Positions 1-12,740 of a stretch of DNA of 64,000 bases are shown here, in pieces. The notes beneath the pieces were generated by a model. It was given only the letters and a program-made list of their open reading frames with translations, did no database searches and was not told the DNA's origin. Position 1 is the first letter of the stretch. The number at the start of each line of letters is the position of its first letter. This DNA comes from Maratus speciosus (taxonomy: Eukaryota; Arthropoda; Arachnida; Araneae; Salticidae), in assembly GCA_963932465.1 (NCBI GenBank), contig OZ010791.1, positions 617,713,800 through 617,777,799 of the forward strand, read 5' to 3'. The translations under genes and the position numbers were made by a program.

Positions 1-928
1 AATAAAAATACTCACCTTTATAAAAAAGTCTTTACTCCACTACACTGTTGTTTTTCAACTGCAAAAGAAAATGGCTACAAGTAAATATTTAACTAGTATA
101 AGTGTTTTTATTGCAAATGTGCTGCTATCTCTTGGTGAAATTGTCAACCTTTATTTCATGAAATTGTAGCTTGGTAACAGACTTGACAAAATATGAGGGA
201 CAAAATGTTTTGTAGATTTTCTTAAACAAAAAAATTGTTTTTGCTGGAATAATGTCAGAAATTTAAAATAATGATGATTTATCTCATTAAATGTCCCAAT
301 TACTTTCCTTTTAAAGTGAAAAATGAAGTGAAAAAGCATTACAGAATTATAAAATACAGAAGAGGGACAGCCATTTTTTTCTTCTACTAGATGCAAAAAT
401 CTGCATCTTTAGGGGGAAAAAATATGAAAGTGATTATTTTTATGTTTTAGAAATATGTTGTGTAGTGTAATTAAATAAATATAATATTTATAGTCAGTTT
501 TAAATAATATATTATGAGTACAATTTTTTTTTTTACTGTGGGACAGCATATGTATGCATATTTTGAAAATGACCCAAAATATTACACTGTTGCATATTCA
601 CAGCTAATTGGCCTATTTTGGATAGTGTCGTTTGGCACATCATTAACTTTATCGTTGTTGTAACCATACAGAATATTGGACAATTTTTCATGTGCTCCCG
701 GCTAACAGGAAAATGCCTTAAAATTCATTTATAATTAAGTTCTAAAAATATTTAAATATTGTTTTGTCCTCGGAAGCATGCATGTGTCCATTTTTTTAAT
801 TATTATTCTAGCTTTTCAGAAAGTGGAGGGAAAATTACAAAACTTCACCTTTACATTCATGAACCAATTTAAGTTGAACAAAAGAGAGTAAAAAGTGAGT
901 GAATCATTTTCAATCTGTTGCAGTTTTT
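1..928. other. AT-rich non-coding stretch
   Basis: I see no credible gene here. The stretch is AT-rich with short homopolymers. Around 690-730 it carries a sequence resembling the outer end (gcccggctaacataaaaa) of the miniature element at 8253-8590, so a degraded half-copy of that family is likely. Confidence 0.5.
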
Positions 929-1863
929 ACCTGACTGAAAAGAAGGGTTATGTGTTTCACGCGTATCTGTGTATGTAGATTTCTTTATACCCTCGAACCA
1001 TCCCAACGGCTGGATGGATTTTAATGAATGAGATCTCTATCAATTCGTCTTAACGGCCCGATGGTTATAGGCTGGGTTTTGTTTTTATAAATTCAAAATG
1101 GCGAGCGTAAAATACAAAATGGCGGTAGAGACGAAAAAAAAATTTACGCACCCTATTGAGTGGCCTATCATTGGATAGGTCTTTCAAAATGAAGACAATG
1201 TTTCATTGACTATTTTACAGTCAGAAGCTCCGTTAAAATATTATACAACCTGGAAGTTGTGTATGTATTGTGGATCTCTAGCTTTACTGCAACTCTAACC
1301 ATCATAGACATCTATAGACCTCATCAAAACAGTGTTTAAAGATAGGACCTAACAATTAAACACAACTTAAAAGTCGTAAAATCACACAAGTCATAAAATC
1401 GTCACAAGTAAATAAAAAAAAAATAGGTAAGTAATAAAAGCAAGTAATATAAAAAAAAATATTTTAAGTCAATTCCTACTTAGGGCAATAAGAGAATTTT
1501 TTTTTCTCCCATTCTTCTTTCCCCTTGAGTGGCGCTTTAAATGCCTTGATCAAGAAGAGGGCTCTCTCGGTCTTAAAATACCTTGATCAAGAAGAGGTCT
1601 CTCTCGATTATTGAAAATTAATTAATTTAATTTAATTAATGAATTAATATTTGAAAAAACTGGATTAATATCAAGTGTCATCCATTACAAGTTAAAAGAA
1701 ATTTATTTGAGCTTGATTGGATGAATTATTAGTATTTTATTAACGATTGAAAATTTGAACAAGATATATATAGCGAGAATGTGAGCTAATAGTAGGAATT
1801 TAAAAAAAATAGTTTCACATTGATGAGAAATAATTAATTAGTTCGCTTTTTACGCAGTCGTGT
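929..1863 (+). repeat. 530-bp repeat family, copy 1, with internal insertion
   Basis: This is the first of four copies of a family whose ends are short inverted repeats: acccgactgc on the left and gcagtcgggt on the right, slightly mutated here. Conserved internal marks are a segment with two near-identical aaaatggcg blocks and the phrase tttcattgactattttacag. This copy is about 935 bp, against about 530 bp for the others. The surplus lies at about 1440-1800. That extra block resembles, in reverse, the sequence at about 19,215-19,440 inside a mariner-like element. No coding capacity is seen, so it is a non-autonomous mobile repeat of unknown superfamily. Confidence 0.7.
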
Positions 1864-1920
1864 TTTTTGATTTTTTAAATTTAATTGTCTATGGAATTTG
1901 CTTAATAGGAAAAATAATCA

Positions 1921-2188
1921 ACCTGACGCCTTGAAGGGCGGTGGGATATTACATATTCCAGTTAATTTTATCCCAAATGCCACAATGGTGCCAGAATTTT
2001 GGTAGAAAATTTTGTTTTTATAGAAAAGTTATTTTCAAATAAATAGAAAACTTATTTTCAGTTAACAGAATTAACAGAATTTTTCAAATAAGTTTTTATA
2101 GAAAACTTATTTTCAAATAAATTTGTTCCTAAATCTTGGTGTTTCAATTATTTCAAACTTTTAGGAACTGAAGTAATTTACCTCTGAA
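1921..2188. repeat. degraded relative of the 55-kb TTAA miniature element
   Basis: The order of short matches (aaatgccacaatg, gccagaatttt, aaataaatttgttc, a final tgaaaggg) parallels the element at 54978-55186. The ends are eroded, so the boundaries are approximate. Confidence 0.35.
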
Positions 2189-2436
2189 AGGGCTAAACCA
2201 TTTGTCCCGCTTGTATTTCCTAGCGACATATAAGGATTTATACCACTCATTTCTTAAAGTAATATTTGCCTTATTTAATGACAGAAATTTTTGGATTAAG
2301 TAAGGAGAAAATTTCTATTTTAAAATAGTGGTATTCAAAAGTTAAACCGTACGAATTTCTTTTTTTTTTCTTTTAGCTATTTTAGTTACATAGAATGAAA
2401 AAATAACCGAAGTTATTTTTTCCACTATTACATCTA

Positions 2437-3060
2437 AGGGGCTGTCCATAAATAATGTCACATTTGTTTTCAATATTTTTGAACCCCCTCCCTCCCCCTT
2501 TGTCACAAAGTGTCACACTTCACCGTACCCCCTTCCTATCTTGTCACATGTCACGCTATATTACATAAACATATACTTGCTGTTCAAAAACAAAGCACTA
2601 CGTTATAGATTACATTTCAAATTTTATTTTTAAACTTTAAATATGTGTTTTAAGGACATTTGTGAGCATAATAATAAAAAGGATTCGTGTTCTTATTTTC
2701 TATGAAATAAGATTAGGTTTACAATAAAAAACATAATTAATATACAATAGTAATAAAATATTATTATGGGATTGAAAACAGTAGTATTTTGGAATCTGAA
2801 ATGGAATTTAATATATTTGGCTTTAAAATAAATTTGGAATTTAATATATTTGGCCTTAATATATTATCTTTACATTATTAACACAAAGTACTTTAATTTC
2901 AAAATAACTACAAAATTTAATCTGCTGATTTTCAATGGTTTTATTTTAACCAAAATGTCTGATGTCACGTTTCTTCTTACCCCCTCCCACACCTTTGTCA
3001 GAAACTGTCACAATTTCACGAACCTCCCTCCAAGCGGTACATCATTTGTGGACAGCCCCT
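2437..3060. mobile_element. 624-bp TIR element, aggggctgtcca ends
   Basis: The left end reads aggggctgtccataaa and the right end is its near inverse, ending tggacagcccct, followed by less perfect inverted matching around gatgtca. The interior is AT-rich with no transposase similarity that I can see. The short 70-residue frame inside is not convincing. It is a non-autonomous DNA transposon. The target duplication is not clear, so the superfamily is left open. Confidence 0.65.
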
Positions 3061-3371
3061 AATCTTTGTTTGCTGCATAAATTACTGGATTTCGTTTCTT
3101 TTATGAACTTTCACGTTATTTGACAGACTATTTCACTAGACATGGTTTATTTCCCTCCGACAAATTTATCTGCCGGGAAAAAAAACAACCAATAATGCAG
3201 CAATAAATGTCATATATGTATTCTGTCATTAATAATAGATGCAAAGAAAAGAGTTGTATGTTTAAAATGCAAAAAATCTCAAAAAATAATTCTCGGAACA
3301 AATAAGTTAATAATAATCAAAATGGAATCATTTCCGTGCATTCATTTTTATCCCATTAGAATTTAATTCCA

Positions 3372-3710
3372 GTTTTATTTAAAACTCGATTCGCATATTG
3401 AAATGCAACTGGTCTGCCAAGTTATATTTTTGTAGAAAACACCAGCAAACTCGATTTTAATGGTTGACTGGTAGACTTGTATTGTGTTTAGCTGGTCTCA
3501 GTCCTCCATGTTTTCATACCTTTGGGTACAGGAAAACACAATGATAAATCTACCGATCAACCACTAAAATCAAGTCTGCAGGTGGTTTCCACCATGATAT
3601 GACTTGGCAGACCAGTTGCATTTTAATATGCTAATCGATTTCTGTCTTATTCTGGAATTTCAATCGTCAACTCGATGAGGTGATGATCTATGCTGCCACC
3701 TCCAGGTCTA
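3372..3710. mobile_element. PIF-like foldback MITE, copy 1 (left end lost)
   Basis: This is one of five copies of a roughly 400-bp element that is almost entirely a long imperfect palindrome. The inner arms carry caactggtctgccaagt and the tapering phrases taggtttaccattgtg and caggaaaacacaatg. The right end has the family tail ctcgatgaggtgatgatc then ccaggtcta. The outer left terminus is missing or diverged, so this copy is truncated. Confidence 0.7.
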
Positions 3711-4153
3711 ATATGACGCATTTGCTTTTTCAACAGTACCCAAACTTTTTAAGAATAAATAAATTAATATGCTAACTATAATTTATTAAGAAATATTAAA
3801 TACAAATCAAATTAATTTACATTTAAAAATTTTTAAATAATCAAATTCTTTAAGAAATTTTGCATCTCTTAAAAAATAACAACAACTGACTTGAAATTAA
3901 ATTAATAAAAATTTTATTGCATTCCAGTAATATTTACAAGAAAGCACCACATCAAATATGAAACTGATACTTCCAATCTCATTACTCTTGCTTTTCCTTT
4001 AGGAAAAGCATTTATTGTATCGACGTTATGAATATTTTTAAAAATCCCAGTTACTGTTTAGTGAAGAAGACAAGTTAAAAATAAGGTTGAACAAAATATG
4101 TCAAACAATAACAAACAGCCGAATTAAGTATAAAATTTGTATATGAATTTTAA

Positions 4154-4670
4154 CCCTTTATGTCCCGATGGTACTTTAAAGTACCATTAAAATAAATTTT
4201 TATAAAAGTTATTTAAAACATCGATTAGTAGTAATACAGTTTAGAATAAATTCTAGATGCTTTACTTTATCTTGACCAAAAAGCATTGTGGGTTGCACAA
4301 AACAAATGTATTTTTAAAAGGGTGATTTCTTTTTTATTTGCATCTTTTCAGCTTTCTTGACGTTAAAATGTTGTTGGAAAAAAGTTTCAGTTCGGAAATA
4401 TTTCTGTATTTCTATTGTAAAAACATTACATTGGTACGTTTCCTAATTCTATAAATTCTAAAAAAGTATTTTAAATAAAAGATTTGAGTGGAGTTATAAA
4501 TACTGCACAAAATCCCTATAAATACAAATTTAATTAATTAATTTTAATTGGTAAAATCCTTCTAAAATTTATTAAATGAATGTGTAATCTTCTAATGTAG
4601 TTCAAAAAATTCACGAAAAATGCTTTAGAAGATGAAATTTTCATGGATTCATAATTTGTGACATAAAGGG
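4154..4670. mobile_element. piggyBac-type MITE, TTAA flanks
   Basis: The terminal inverted repeats are ccctttatgtc and gacataaaggg. Each is directly flanked by TTAA (4150-4153 and 4671-4674), the duplicated target of the piggyBac superfamily, whose ends typically start CCC. The 517-bp interior is AT-rich and has no coding remnant. It is therefore a non-autonomous piggyBac-like element. Termini and target site agree, so confidence is good. Confidence 0.75.
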
Positions 4671-4712
4671 TTAAATAGCAAAATAATGATATCAATAACA
4701 AGTTATACATCC

Positions 4713-4922
4713 GTAGCTGAAAACCAAACTATCGTAAGTCCAAAAATGACAAATTTTATGTTCTCTTTCAAGCCAAACCATCGCTATACTTGTATTATAA
4801 GTGATTTCAAAGATATTCCGTTTTATAACATCGTAAGTCACATCTCAGCTTCAGGCCAAACTATTGTACTTTTACTTCTCCTCACCAATAAATGCAAGTT
4901 ACGATAGTTTGGCTCTCAGGTA
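4713..4922. repeat. small inverted-repeat element
   Basis: The ends carry gctgaaaaccaaactatcgtaa and its partial inverse cgatagtttggctctcag. The core gccaaactat or close variants recur inside, so this looks like a degraded miniature foldback. The reading frame over it has no recognisable domain. Confidence 0.4.
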
Positions 4923-5199
4923 CAAATATAATTTTAAATGCATGCATGTAAGCAAAAATAAAAGCATGTTATCGGTAATAATTTAAAGAAAATAACAATA
5001 AAAATTACAATCTTCAAGGTCTAATTTGCCTTGATTTTTCTTTGGGTAAATCATTTATAAAAATATCGAAATTAATATTTTAAAGCAATTACATTTTCAA
5101 GTCAAAAAGAGACAAATATACTAAAGCAAATTATGCATGAAATGTTATGCTAATTATGCTAAAATTAAATAGAAACTAGTATGTTGTGGCCATCACAAA

Positions 5200-6112
5200 A
5201 CTTTCTTCTATATAAATCACGTCAATTAAGTTATTTAAATAGTACAAGAAATTACATCAATTTAGCACCAATTCATATCAAAGTATATCTGAATTTGAAG
5301 TTGGATGAAAATTCATGCATTAGTTCTTGAGATAGAGCTATAGGGGAAATTCTGAAAAATGTAGCAGAGCAGCGCCACCTGTTGAGTGATTTACATCAAA
5401 AATTAAACAGCACTAATTTATACGTCAATTCATGTCAAAGACTAACTAAATCTGAAGTTTGATGAAAATCCGTGCAATAGTTCTTGCGATACAGCTCTTG
5501 CGGAAATCGTGAAAATGCAGCACAGCAGCGCCACCTGTTAGGTGATTTAAACCAAAAATTAAACAGCACTAATTTATATCAGGGACTAACTAAATCTGAA
5601 GTTTGATGAAAATTCGTGCATTTTTTCTTGAGTTAGAGCTATTGCGATAATCATGAATAATGCAGCATAGCAGCGCCACCTGTTGGGCGATTTTCACAAA
5701 AAAGTAAACAGCACCAAACTATATCCTAGACTAACTGAATCTGAAGTTTTATGAAAATCCGTGCAGTAGTTCTTGAGATATAGCTATTGCAGAAATCGTA
5801 AAAAATGCCGCATAGCAGCGTCACTTGTATGGCGATTTTCACCAAAAACTAATCAGGTCCAGTTTATATCAAGGTCTAACTAAATATGAAGTTTTGTGAA
5901 ATTCCGTGCATTATTTCTTGAGATAGAGCGCCCACAAAATTTTTGTCACATACAGACTCACAGAGTGACAGACAGACTCACAGACAGACATTTTCTAAAA
6001 ACCATCACATCATGTTCTGGGCATTATAAAACGTATAAATCCGTCGAAAACCGCAAGTCGAAATTTTTGACGAATCCAATACTTTCTTCTTGTAAAGATA
6101 GAAGAAAGTAAA
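5200..6112 (+). mobile_element. Helentron-like (HINE) element, family A
   Basis: This element has the hallmark order of Helentron-associated non-autonomous elements. A subterminal repeat actttcttctat (5200) comes first. Next are four roughly 150-bp tandem copies, each containing cagcgccacctgtt or a variant (about 5368, 5526, 5670, 5816). Then comes a gaca-rich microsatellite (5945-5990). Last is a perfect 10-bp-stem hairpin at 6081-6109 (actttcttct ... agaagaaagt), the inverse of the left repeat. A second, reversed copy lies at 48108-48945. No protein is encoded. Assignment to Helentrons rests on architecture, not on a replicase match. Confidence 0.65.
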
Positions 6113-6733
6113 AATACAATATGATATGCAGAGAAAATTACATGATTATTTGAAATTGTAAACAAGGAGATTTGATTTCACATTAGTGATATTTACAAGA
6201 ACAAAACTATCAACGGTGAAATAAATAATTCAATATATAATTCGTCTTGCATTTTCCTTTGTCAAAATCGTTTATTATATCACCATAATCAATATTATAT
6301 TGATATGAGAAACTAGAATTTAAGAAGTATTTTTAAGAAAAAAATGATTAAAAGGAGTTTAAACAACCCAATAAAGTGCGAGTTTCTTGCAAAGATTTAA
6401 ATTAAAAGTAATGATATCAAGAAAAAAATAATTACATGCCTACTTGAAAATACACAATTTTATTAATATATAAAAATAATTATATATTTAGTTATACACA
6501 CAATGTTACTACCACTTAAATAGTCTATTAAATATAAAACACAAATTTTAAAAATGAAATCTACATTCTTTTTCTTTGTAAAATTATCTACTGTGATGTC
6601 GTAAATAAGATTTAAGCAATTGCACTTTTAAATTTTAGATTATAATGATATTTAGATATAATTAGAACCAATATAGATTATAATTATATACAGATTATAT
6701 AATTATAATCTATTCTTTAAATTCTAATTGTAA

Positions 6734-6897
6734 AGCGTTCTCATAGCTTCTAACATCTTACGCTTTTTTTGACCACAAAAAAGTAATAGAAATTTTTGCC
6801 TTATTTAATCGTCAGATTACGACAATTTAAGAAGGTAAAATTTACTATTAACTTTTTGTGGTACAAAAAAGCGTAAGAAATGGTAGCTATGCGTTCT
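6734..6897. repeat. short foldback
   Basis: The flank cgttctcatagct plus cttacgcttttttg is matched in inverse by caaaaaagcgtaag plus agctatgcgttc. It is a miniature inverted-repeat element or a stable hairpin. No target duplication was identified. Confidence 0.5.
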
Positions 6898-7227
6898 TGA
6901 ACCAAAAAGTATAATATATATATATTACAATCAAATTTTCAAACCACAAACTAAACAAACAATTTCATCACAATCAAGTAACGCACACATCTAAATAAAA
7001 TTGACAGAAAAATAATGACAGCAAGAACAAATTACACCTTAATTTGAAATAATGGCCAAAAAATAATACAATCATGCATTTATAATACTTAAAAAAACAC
7101 TTAAAACCAAGATTAAAAAAATCGTGAGTTAAGCATAAATTATGGAACACATTCCAATACTGCCAGAATACTTTAACAAAACTTCACCGTCTTTTAAGGT
7201 GAAAGTTTTAAGGTGTACGTACAATTT

Positions 7228-8180
7228 GAAATCCCAACAAAAAGTTTTCGGGGGAAAAAAAAAAAGCGCCAAGTTCTCCTTAATGTTTCGGCCAGAAAAA
7301 GTAATGATATCTGAAGTTCGCACAAGTTAAAAGCCAAACATCCCAAATCTTTCATTGAAAATGGCTTCCTGCGACTTGGCCGTTAATGCCTTCTACTGCA
7401 TTTCAAAATTAATGATTGGCAATTACGCATTTATGAATTATTTAAATATTAAAAGTAATATTAGAATGCAAAGAGGCAAATTCACATAAAGACATTATAA
7501 GTAAAAGATTTCTGATAACTACCATTCAGTTTCAACAAACATTAGTTTTGATTACAGATCATTTAGTCCACTTGTGGTTTAATTGCCATTTTGTACGGTC
7601 TAAAGCTAAAGTCATTAACGTAAAACCCAAGAAATAAAACAAAATTTACTTACTTCAAATCTCACAATATGTTACATTATATATTATTGTATAATATTGA
7701 AATCTTGTGTATTGACGAAAGAGATTTTTTTCGTTTGAACATTTATTATAGTTTGTTTGTATACATTAAGAGGTATTAGATTTATAAACTGTTAAAAGCT
7801 GATACTAATTATGTTTTAGCAATTAGGGATATTATCTCCTGAATACAAGTATTTTGTTATTTTTAACTTCTAAGCATTTAAACAGACTGAAGTTGTTTAA
7901 ATGCTTTTTTCAAATGTGTATTTTATTTCTGTACTCTGTGCCAGAAAATGCCTAAAATAATCAAAAAATGTAGTTGACATATAGCTCATTTGTACATATT
8001 TTAAAATTTGAAAAACTCTCTCGAAGGCATTAACGGCCAAGTCGCAGGAAGCCATTTTCAATGAAAGATTTGGGATGTTTGGCTTTTAACTTGTGCGAAC
8101 TTCAGATATCATTACTTTTTCTGGCCGAAACATTAAGGAGAACTTGGCGCTTTTTTTTTTCCCCGAAAACTTTTTGTTTG
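7228..8180. mobile_element. foldback element with arms of about 160 bp
   Basis: The arm at 7228-7393 is repeated almost perfectly in inverse at 8022-8180. Shared marks are acaaaaagttttcgggg at the outer ends, ggccagaaaaagtaatgata, and gcaggaagccattttcaatg at the inner ends. The loop of about 630 bp is AT-rich and non-coding. The two frames read through the arms on opposite strands are mirror products of the palindrome, not genes. Confidence 0.7.
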
Positions 8181-8252
8181 GATATCACTACTTTTTTTAT
8201 GTTTTTTCAAGTTTGTTATTCTAAACTATATTAATATGAAAAAACTTAAATT

Positions 8253-8590
8253 TCGGTACTTTTATGTTAGCCGGGAGCAAATCTCCTCATTAGCCATTTG
8301 TTTTTTCGCCAATAGCAGTTTTCATTTTTCACATGTGTAAATTAGAAACAATGCTTTGATTTTCAAATAAAATATTTTGGTTTATGTTATTATTTCTTAT
8401 TTATTTAATTATTTCTATGTTAAATATTCTATTAAATAAAATGAGGGAAATGCATCTATTTTAAATGAGATGACTGAAAAGTATATATCCTTAAATGAAA
8501 TGAATGTAATATGAACCAATGGAGTTGGGAACAGTATTTGGCGATTTGCCACTTGCGCCCGGCTAACATAAAAATACCTAAATTTATTTT
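8253..8590. mobile_element. MITE with taggtatttttatgttagcc ends
   Basis: The left end ggtacttttatgttagccgg and the inverse right end ccggctaacataaaaatacc enclose about 300 AT-rich bases. Both flanks read aaattt, a possible 6-bp target duplication. There is no coding content. A half-copy is suspected near 690-730. Confidence 0.6.
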
Positions 8591-8599
8591 ATTGAGCTT

Positions 8600-9894
8600 T
8601 ACAAATTTATACTTTATTTCTTTTTATATTAAAGTACTAGCCGCCTCTAGCAAGCAGTATTTACCGTATTAATTCCATGTTAAACGTTGCATCATTTTAC
8701 TGTTATTCATAATTTAATTTACTTGCCCATTCATTCGCAAAGTCGGAAGCTTTTGATAGAGAAATCAAGAACTCTTTACGATCATGGAAGCTCATCATAT
8801 ATTTTGTGTTGTTATGTATTTCATCTTTCCTGACAAATATCTCTTAACTCACTTATGCATGTTTCTTTAGCAGTTACGATTCGTTCTCTAATGCGGAAAT
8901 TTTTAATCCTATTAAGTAATCTTTTTTAATTGGGCTCACTGCCAATTGTTGTATTTTAACTGATACGACTGGGTACAAGTCAAATGGTTCTTATGAAATC
9001 CTTTGACAATATCTGCATTTGCATTAAACCACATTGATGCTAATATCTTTTTGTTTCATGTTAACCTTTTCAATAGACTCGATTATGGAAGAATAGAAGA
9101 TCTACCGGCTCACTGCCATGATCCATTTGAAAATCTATCATTCCTCTCATCTGATCGTGTTGAAGAATTAGTCAATGTGCCATGGTTTTAAGATTTTAGC
9201 TAATTTCATTCGAAACCTGAAAACTAAAATGCGTGGAACCAGATTATAGAAGATTCATTCTAACTTACATATCGATTAACAGGTTACATATTATAGAATT
9301 ATAATAATCATAAGGAGAACTGGCAGTTTCAATGCTTTAATAGTTTCCGTAAAGTCTCTTTATATAATACAGAAGTTTTAGCGGTGTAAAGATTAACAAC
9401 ATAGTCACAGTAAGTATAATAACAGTACAATATAATAACAATAGCAGAGGTTTTGGGCAGTGACGAAACTATTAGCACTTTGAAAATATTACTACGTTAT
9501 ATCATTTAACTATCCAGATGATATGCGGAAAAATAAAAATAGATGACTCGCATTAATAATTAACTCATTGAAAAATAGCCACTAGTGTCAAATATTCGCC
9601 AAGTTTGGCGACATTCAGCAAAGTTTCGCCAAATTGATAAATATATCATGTCAATTCTCAAATTTGGCGACAAAAAATGTTTTGTTTATTCTGACGTCAT
9701 AATGATGCATATGTATTATGTATTATACACATACCTATAATATGTATGATGCAAATGTATTACGTATTATATGCATATGCATAAGTTCATTAACATCACT
9801 AAAACGCATTTAAAGGAATAGTGTTCAATAAATAGTAGGGATAATTGCCAGATTGACCCGAGTACTATTGAGATTAGAATTCCGACATTTATAA
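8600..9894 (+). other. mostly unassigned; one unrecognised 62-residue frame
   Basis: The frame at 9003-9191 encodes a 62-residue product with a fairly ordinary, not low-complexity, composition (it contains GRIEDLPAHCHDPFENL). I do not recognise a family, and no splice signals or start context single it out. The rest is AT-rich. From 9590 it includes several ttggcgac / gtcgccaa motifs that recur at 10.45, 11.55, 16.5 and 19.55 kb, pointing to old dispersed repeats. Confidence 0.25.
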
Positions 9895-10292
9895 TAGACC
9901 GGGAGGCGTCTGCACACACCATCACCTCATCGAGTTTACAGCTGAAATTTTAGGATTAGTTAAAACTAGATTAGCATATTTAAATGCAACTAGTCTGTTA
10001 AGTCATATCTTGGTAAAAACCACCTGAAGACCTAATTTTAGTGGTTAACTTATAGGTTTACTATTGTATTTTCCTGCATCCAAAAGTTTGGAAACATGGA
10101 GGAATGAGTGCAGGAAAACGCAATGGAAAATCCAACAATTAACCCGTAAAATCGGGTCTGTAGGTGGTTTCCACAAAGATATGACTTGGCAGACCAGTTA
10201 CATTTCAATACGCTAATCAATATTTAACTAATCCTAAAATTTCAACCGTCAGCTCGATGAAATGATGATCTGTGCAGACGCCTCCCGGTCTT
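9895..10292. mobile_element. PIF-like foldback MITE, copy 2 (complete)
   Basis: This is a complete 398-bp copy starting tagaccgggaggcg and ending cgcctcccggtctt. It is flanked by the 3-bp duplication TAA (9892-9894 and 10293-10295). Almost the whole element folds back on itself. Other copies have TTT and ATA duplications, so 3-bp AT-rich target duplications appear to be the rule. That is compatible with the PIF/Harbinger group. No transposase is present. Confidence 0.75.
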
Positions 10293-10807
10293 TAATAAAA
10301 TTTGTTTTAAGGAAATAAAAGATAGAAAGATGGACAAATAAACTGAAAGATTTGCCTTATTAAGATTTTTGTAAAAGCATATGAAAATTCATTCAGCTTG
10401 AAATCATGTAACACTTTTATAACTCAGGCTAATTTTCTGTAATCGGGTTTTGGCGACCAATATATCTTATCTATAACTATAATATTTCTTTTACAGATTT
10501 AAAATTAACAATAAATTAACAGTAAGTAGGCTAATAATACAATATAATAACATTAGCAGCGGACTTCGGACGCCGCATCTGTCGCACATCGTTAAAGACA
10601 GTTTATTAGTTACACATTTCATTTAATTAAAAGGAGATTTTAAAACTTTCATATGGAATTAGGATATTTTTCCACTATAGGGACCTTGGCTTTTTTTTTT
10701 AAATCATGGCGCAATTCGGACTTCAGAAACTGAGATATGTTGCCAAATGATATAAACAACTATGAAAACAAACCTGATGAACTTTTATGTTATTTATATA
10801 TGTATTT

Positions 10808-11106
10808 GGTACTTCTTAGTTATCCCGTCGACCAATTTCGCCAAATTATATAAATCGCCAAACCACTCGCCAAATTATACCTACTGACATAATTTTTATT
10901 TTAAATAACGAAAGAACAAATAAATTAGTAAAACATTAAATGAAAATACGAATAAAACGTCGAATTAATGGTTTTATTGGCCATTATTGGCATTTAATCT
11001 TACAATTAATTACAAATTACAAATTAATTAATTACAAACCATTATTAGCATTTAATCTTACAATTTGGCGACAGTAATTTGGTCGACGGGATAACTAAGA
11101 AGTACC
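10808..11106. mobile_element. 299-bp MITE with perfect 8-bp target duplication
   Basis: The inverted ends are ggtacttcttagttatcccg plus tcgacca, and the inverse ending ataactaagaagtacc. The octamer atgtattt lies directly before the element (10800-10807) and directly after it (11107-11114). An 8-bp duplication occurs in hAT, Merlin and P-type elements. Ends beginning GG are not typical of hAT, so Merlin or an unknown group is possible. It is non-coding. Confidence 0.75.
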
Positions 11107-12536
11107 ATGTATTTATATAATAAAAATTTTATTTATACATGTATAAAATATTATTTTTTTATATACAAATTATTTATGTTGGTATTTAAAAATAAATAAA
11201 CGGGTTCCTTACATTAAATAAATTGTATGCATACGGAAAAAATTGCTTGTGTATATATGACACAGTAAATAGGTTGCCAGAAAATACGTTATTATCAAAT
11301 TTCTTTTCTCGTCAAGGCTATTTTCTGTATTTCGTCAAGGCTACTATATCGGAAACGTACCGAATTGCGGTTTATATTTTGTTAACTGTTTTATTCTTTT
11401 AATATCGTAAATATGTCATAACCTATGCTGATTAAAACTTTTAGGTATATTCATTTTTTCTACTTAACAAACATCTTTGGAAAAGCATATATATAAAATG
11501 TTATTCTGCTTAAAATCACGTGACACTCTTCAAAACTCTGGAATCGAGTTTTGGCGACCAACATTGGCACAATTGAATGTATTAAGGGACTGTTTACGGC
11601 CAAATGAACACCCCCTGTTTGAAGGGTTTAGAGGCGGAAATTCTATGTTTTCAGATTTTTCTGGTTAATTGTGCTACAAACCCGACTTACTTGTGAAATT
11701 TCATGATTCTACGACTTTTAGAAGTACCTTAGTTATTTGATGATGCGAAGTGAGTCAGTGACAAAAAAGCGCTTTTTCGGAATTTAATATTTCGAAAACT
11801 ACTAAATATAGAAACATGAAATCGTGGAACCTTAGTTCAGTTTGACCATACGAACATGTGTATAAAAGAAAAAATTCTATATCTCTCCCTAAAACGACGT
11901 TATGAGGGGGTGAAAAGTATGCCGAAATGGTTCAGGAAAAGGTAGCTTACGGCTTGTGCGAACTTGGCGGACGCACTGCCGTGCTCCCAGAAACGCATTA
12001 CACATTTGAAAATCCATTTTCAGGAATTACCATTACCGTCCGAAAAAAATCCGAGTTATTTTGTGCAGACCTATATTATGACGTATAGAGTTGTATATAT
12101 ATACAACGTAGTATGCTGAAATTTAGTTCGGTGAGGTAATGCATTGCACGAGGTAATGCGGTGAGGCATTGCACAGTTGAAAATTGCCATGTTACAGATT
12201 ATATACAGCGCTACACAAAAGAATTCGGATATTTTTCCGATTATAAATTGTAATTGCGGATTCACCTTATTAAACAGTGAAGTTTTTTTAAATTCAGAAT
12301 GTGTTGGAAATTTTTTCATAATCTATGACACGTGAATTTTCATTCTTGTTTTATGTGTTGGAGTTTTTTTTTTTATCTCTAGTCAAATGCTAACAAATGA
12401 ATGAACAAACACATCATAAAAACTACTTTGTTATGCCGCATTTGTACAAAGGAACTTAATAAGCAAATACGTTTTATTCGTCTCTCGAATAAGCAAATAC
12501 GTTTTATTTGTCTCTCGAATAAGCAACAAAGCCTGC
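11107..12536. other. AT-rich non-coding sequence with old repeats
   Basis: I see no supported gene. The segment 11,490-11,570 resembles 10,370-10,470 (attcwgcttraaatca ... gggttttggcgaccaa), so a dispersed repeat is present. At 12,459-12,520 a block of about 30 bp containing aagcaaatacgttttatt is tandemly duplicated, which produces the two opposing short frames there. Confidence 0.45.
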
Positions 12537-12540
12537 TTAA

Positions 12541-12740
12541 CACTAGAACCGCCATAGTGGTCATTTTGACCGGTACCAAATAAAAATGCTTCAATTCGCA
12601 CCAGAAATTTCTTTCTAAAATATGTTAAATATGTACCACGGAGAAAGAAGTTAAATAAATAAGTTAGATAAGTTTTTAATAAAAATTCTGGTGCGAAATA
12701 TTTTTATAACACTTGAGTACAATTTCCGGCGGTTCTAGTG
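12541..12740. mobile_element. 200-bp piggyBac MITE inserted in the TDPOZ last exon
   Basis: The ends cactagaaccgccat and its inverse ggcggttctagtg are flanked by TTAA on both sides (12537-12540, 12741-12744). The same ends bound the larger piggyBac remnant at 51460-52654, so this is an internally deleted derivative. A sister copy is at 34418-34616. The insertion interrupts the C-terminal coding frame of the MATH-BTB pseudogene just after the residues FMKFVSSI. Confidence 0.85.

Noticed and set aside
7129..7330. Opposing ORFs on both strands
   Set aside because: They read through one arm of a foldback element and mirror each other.
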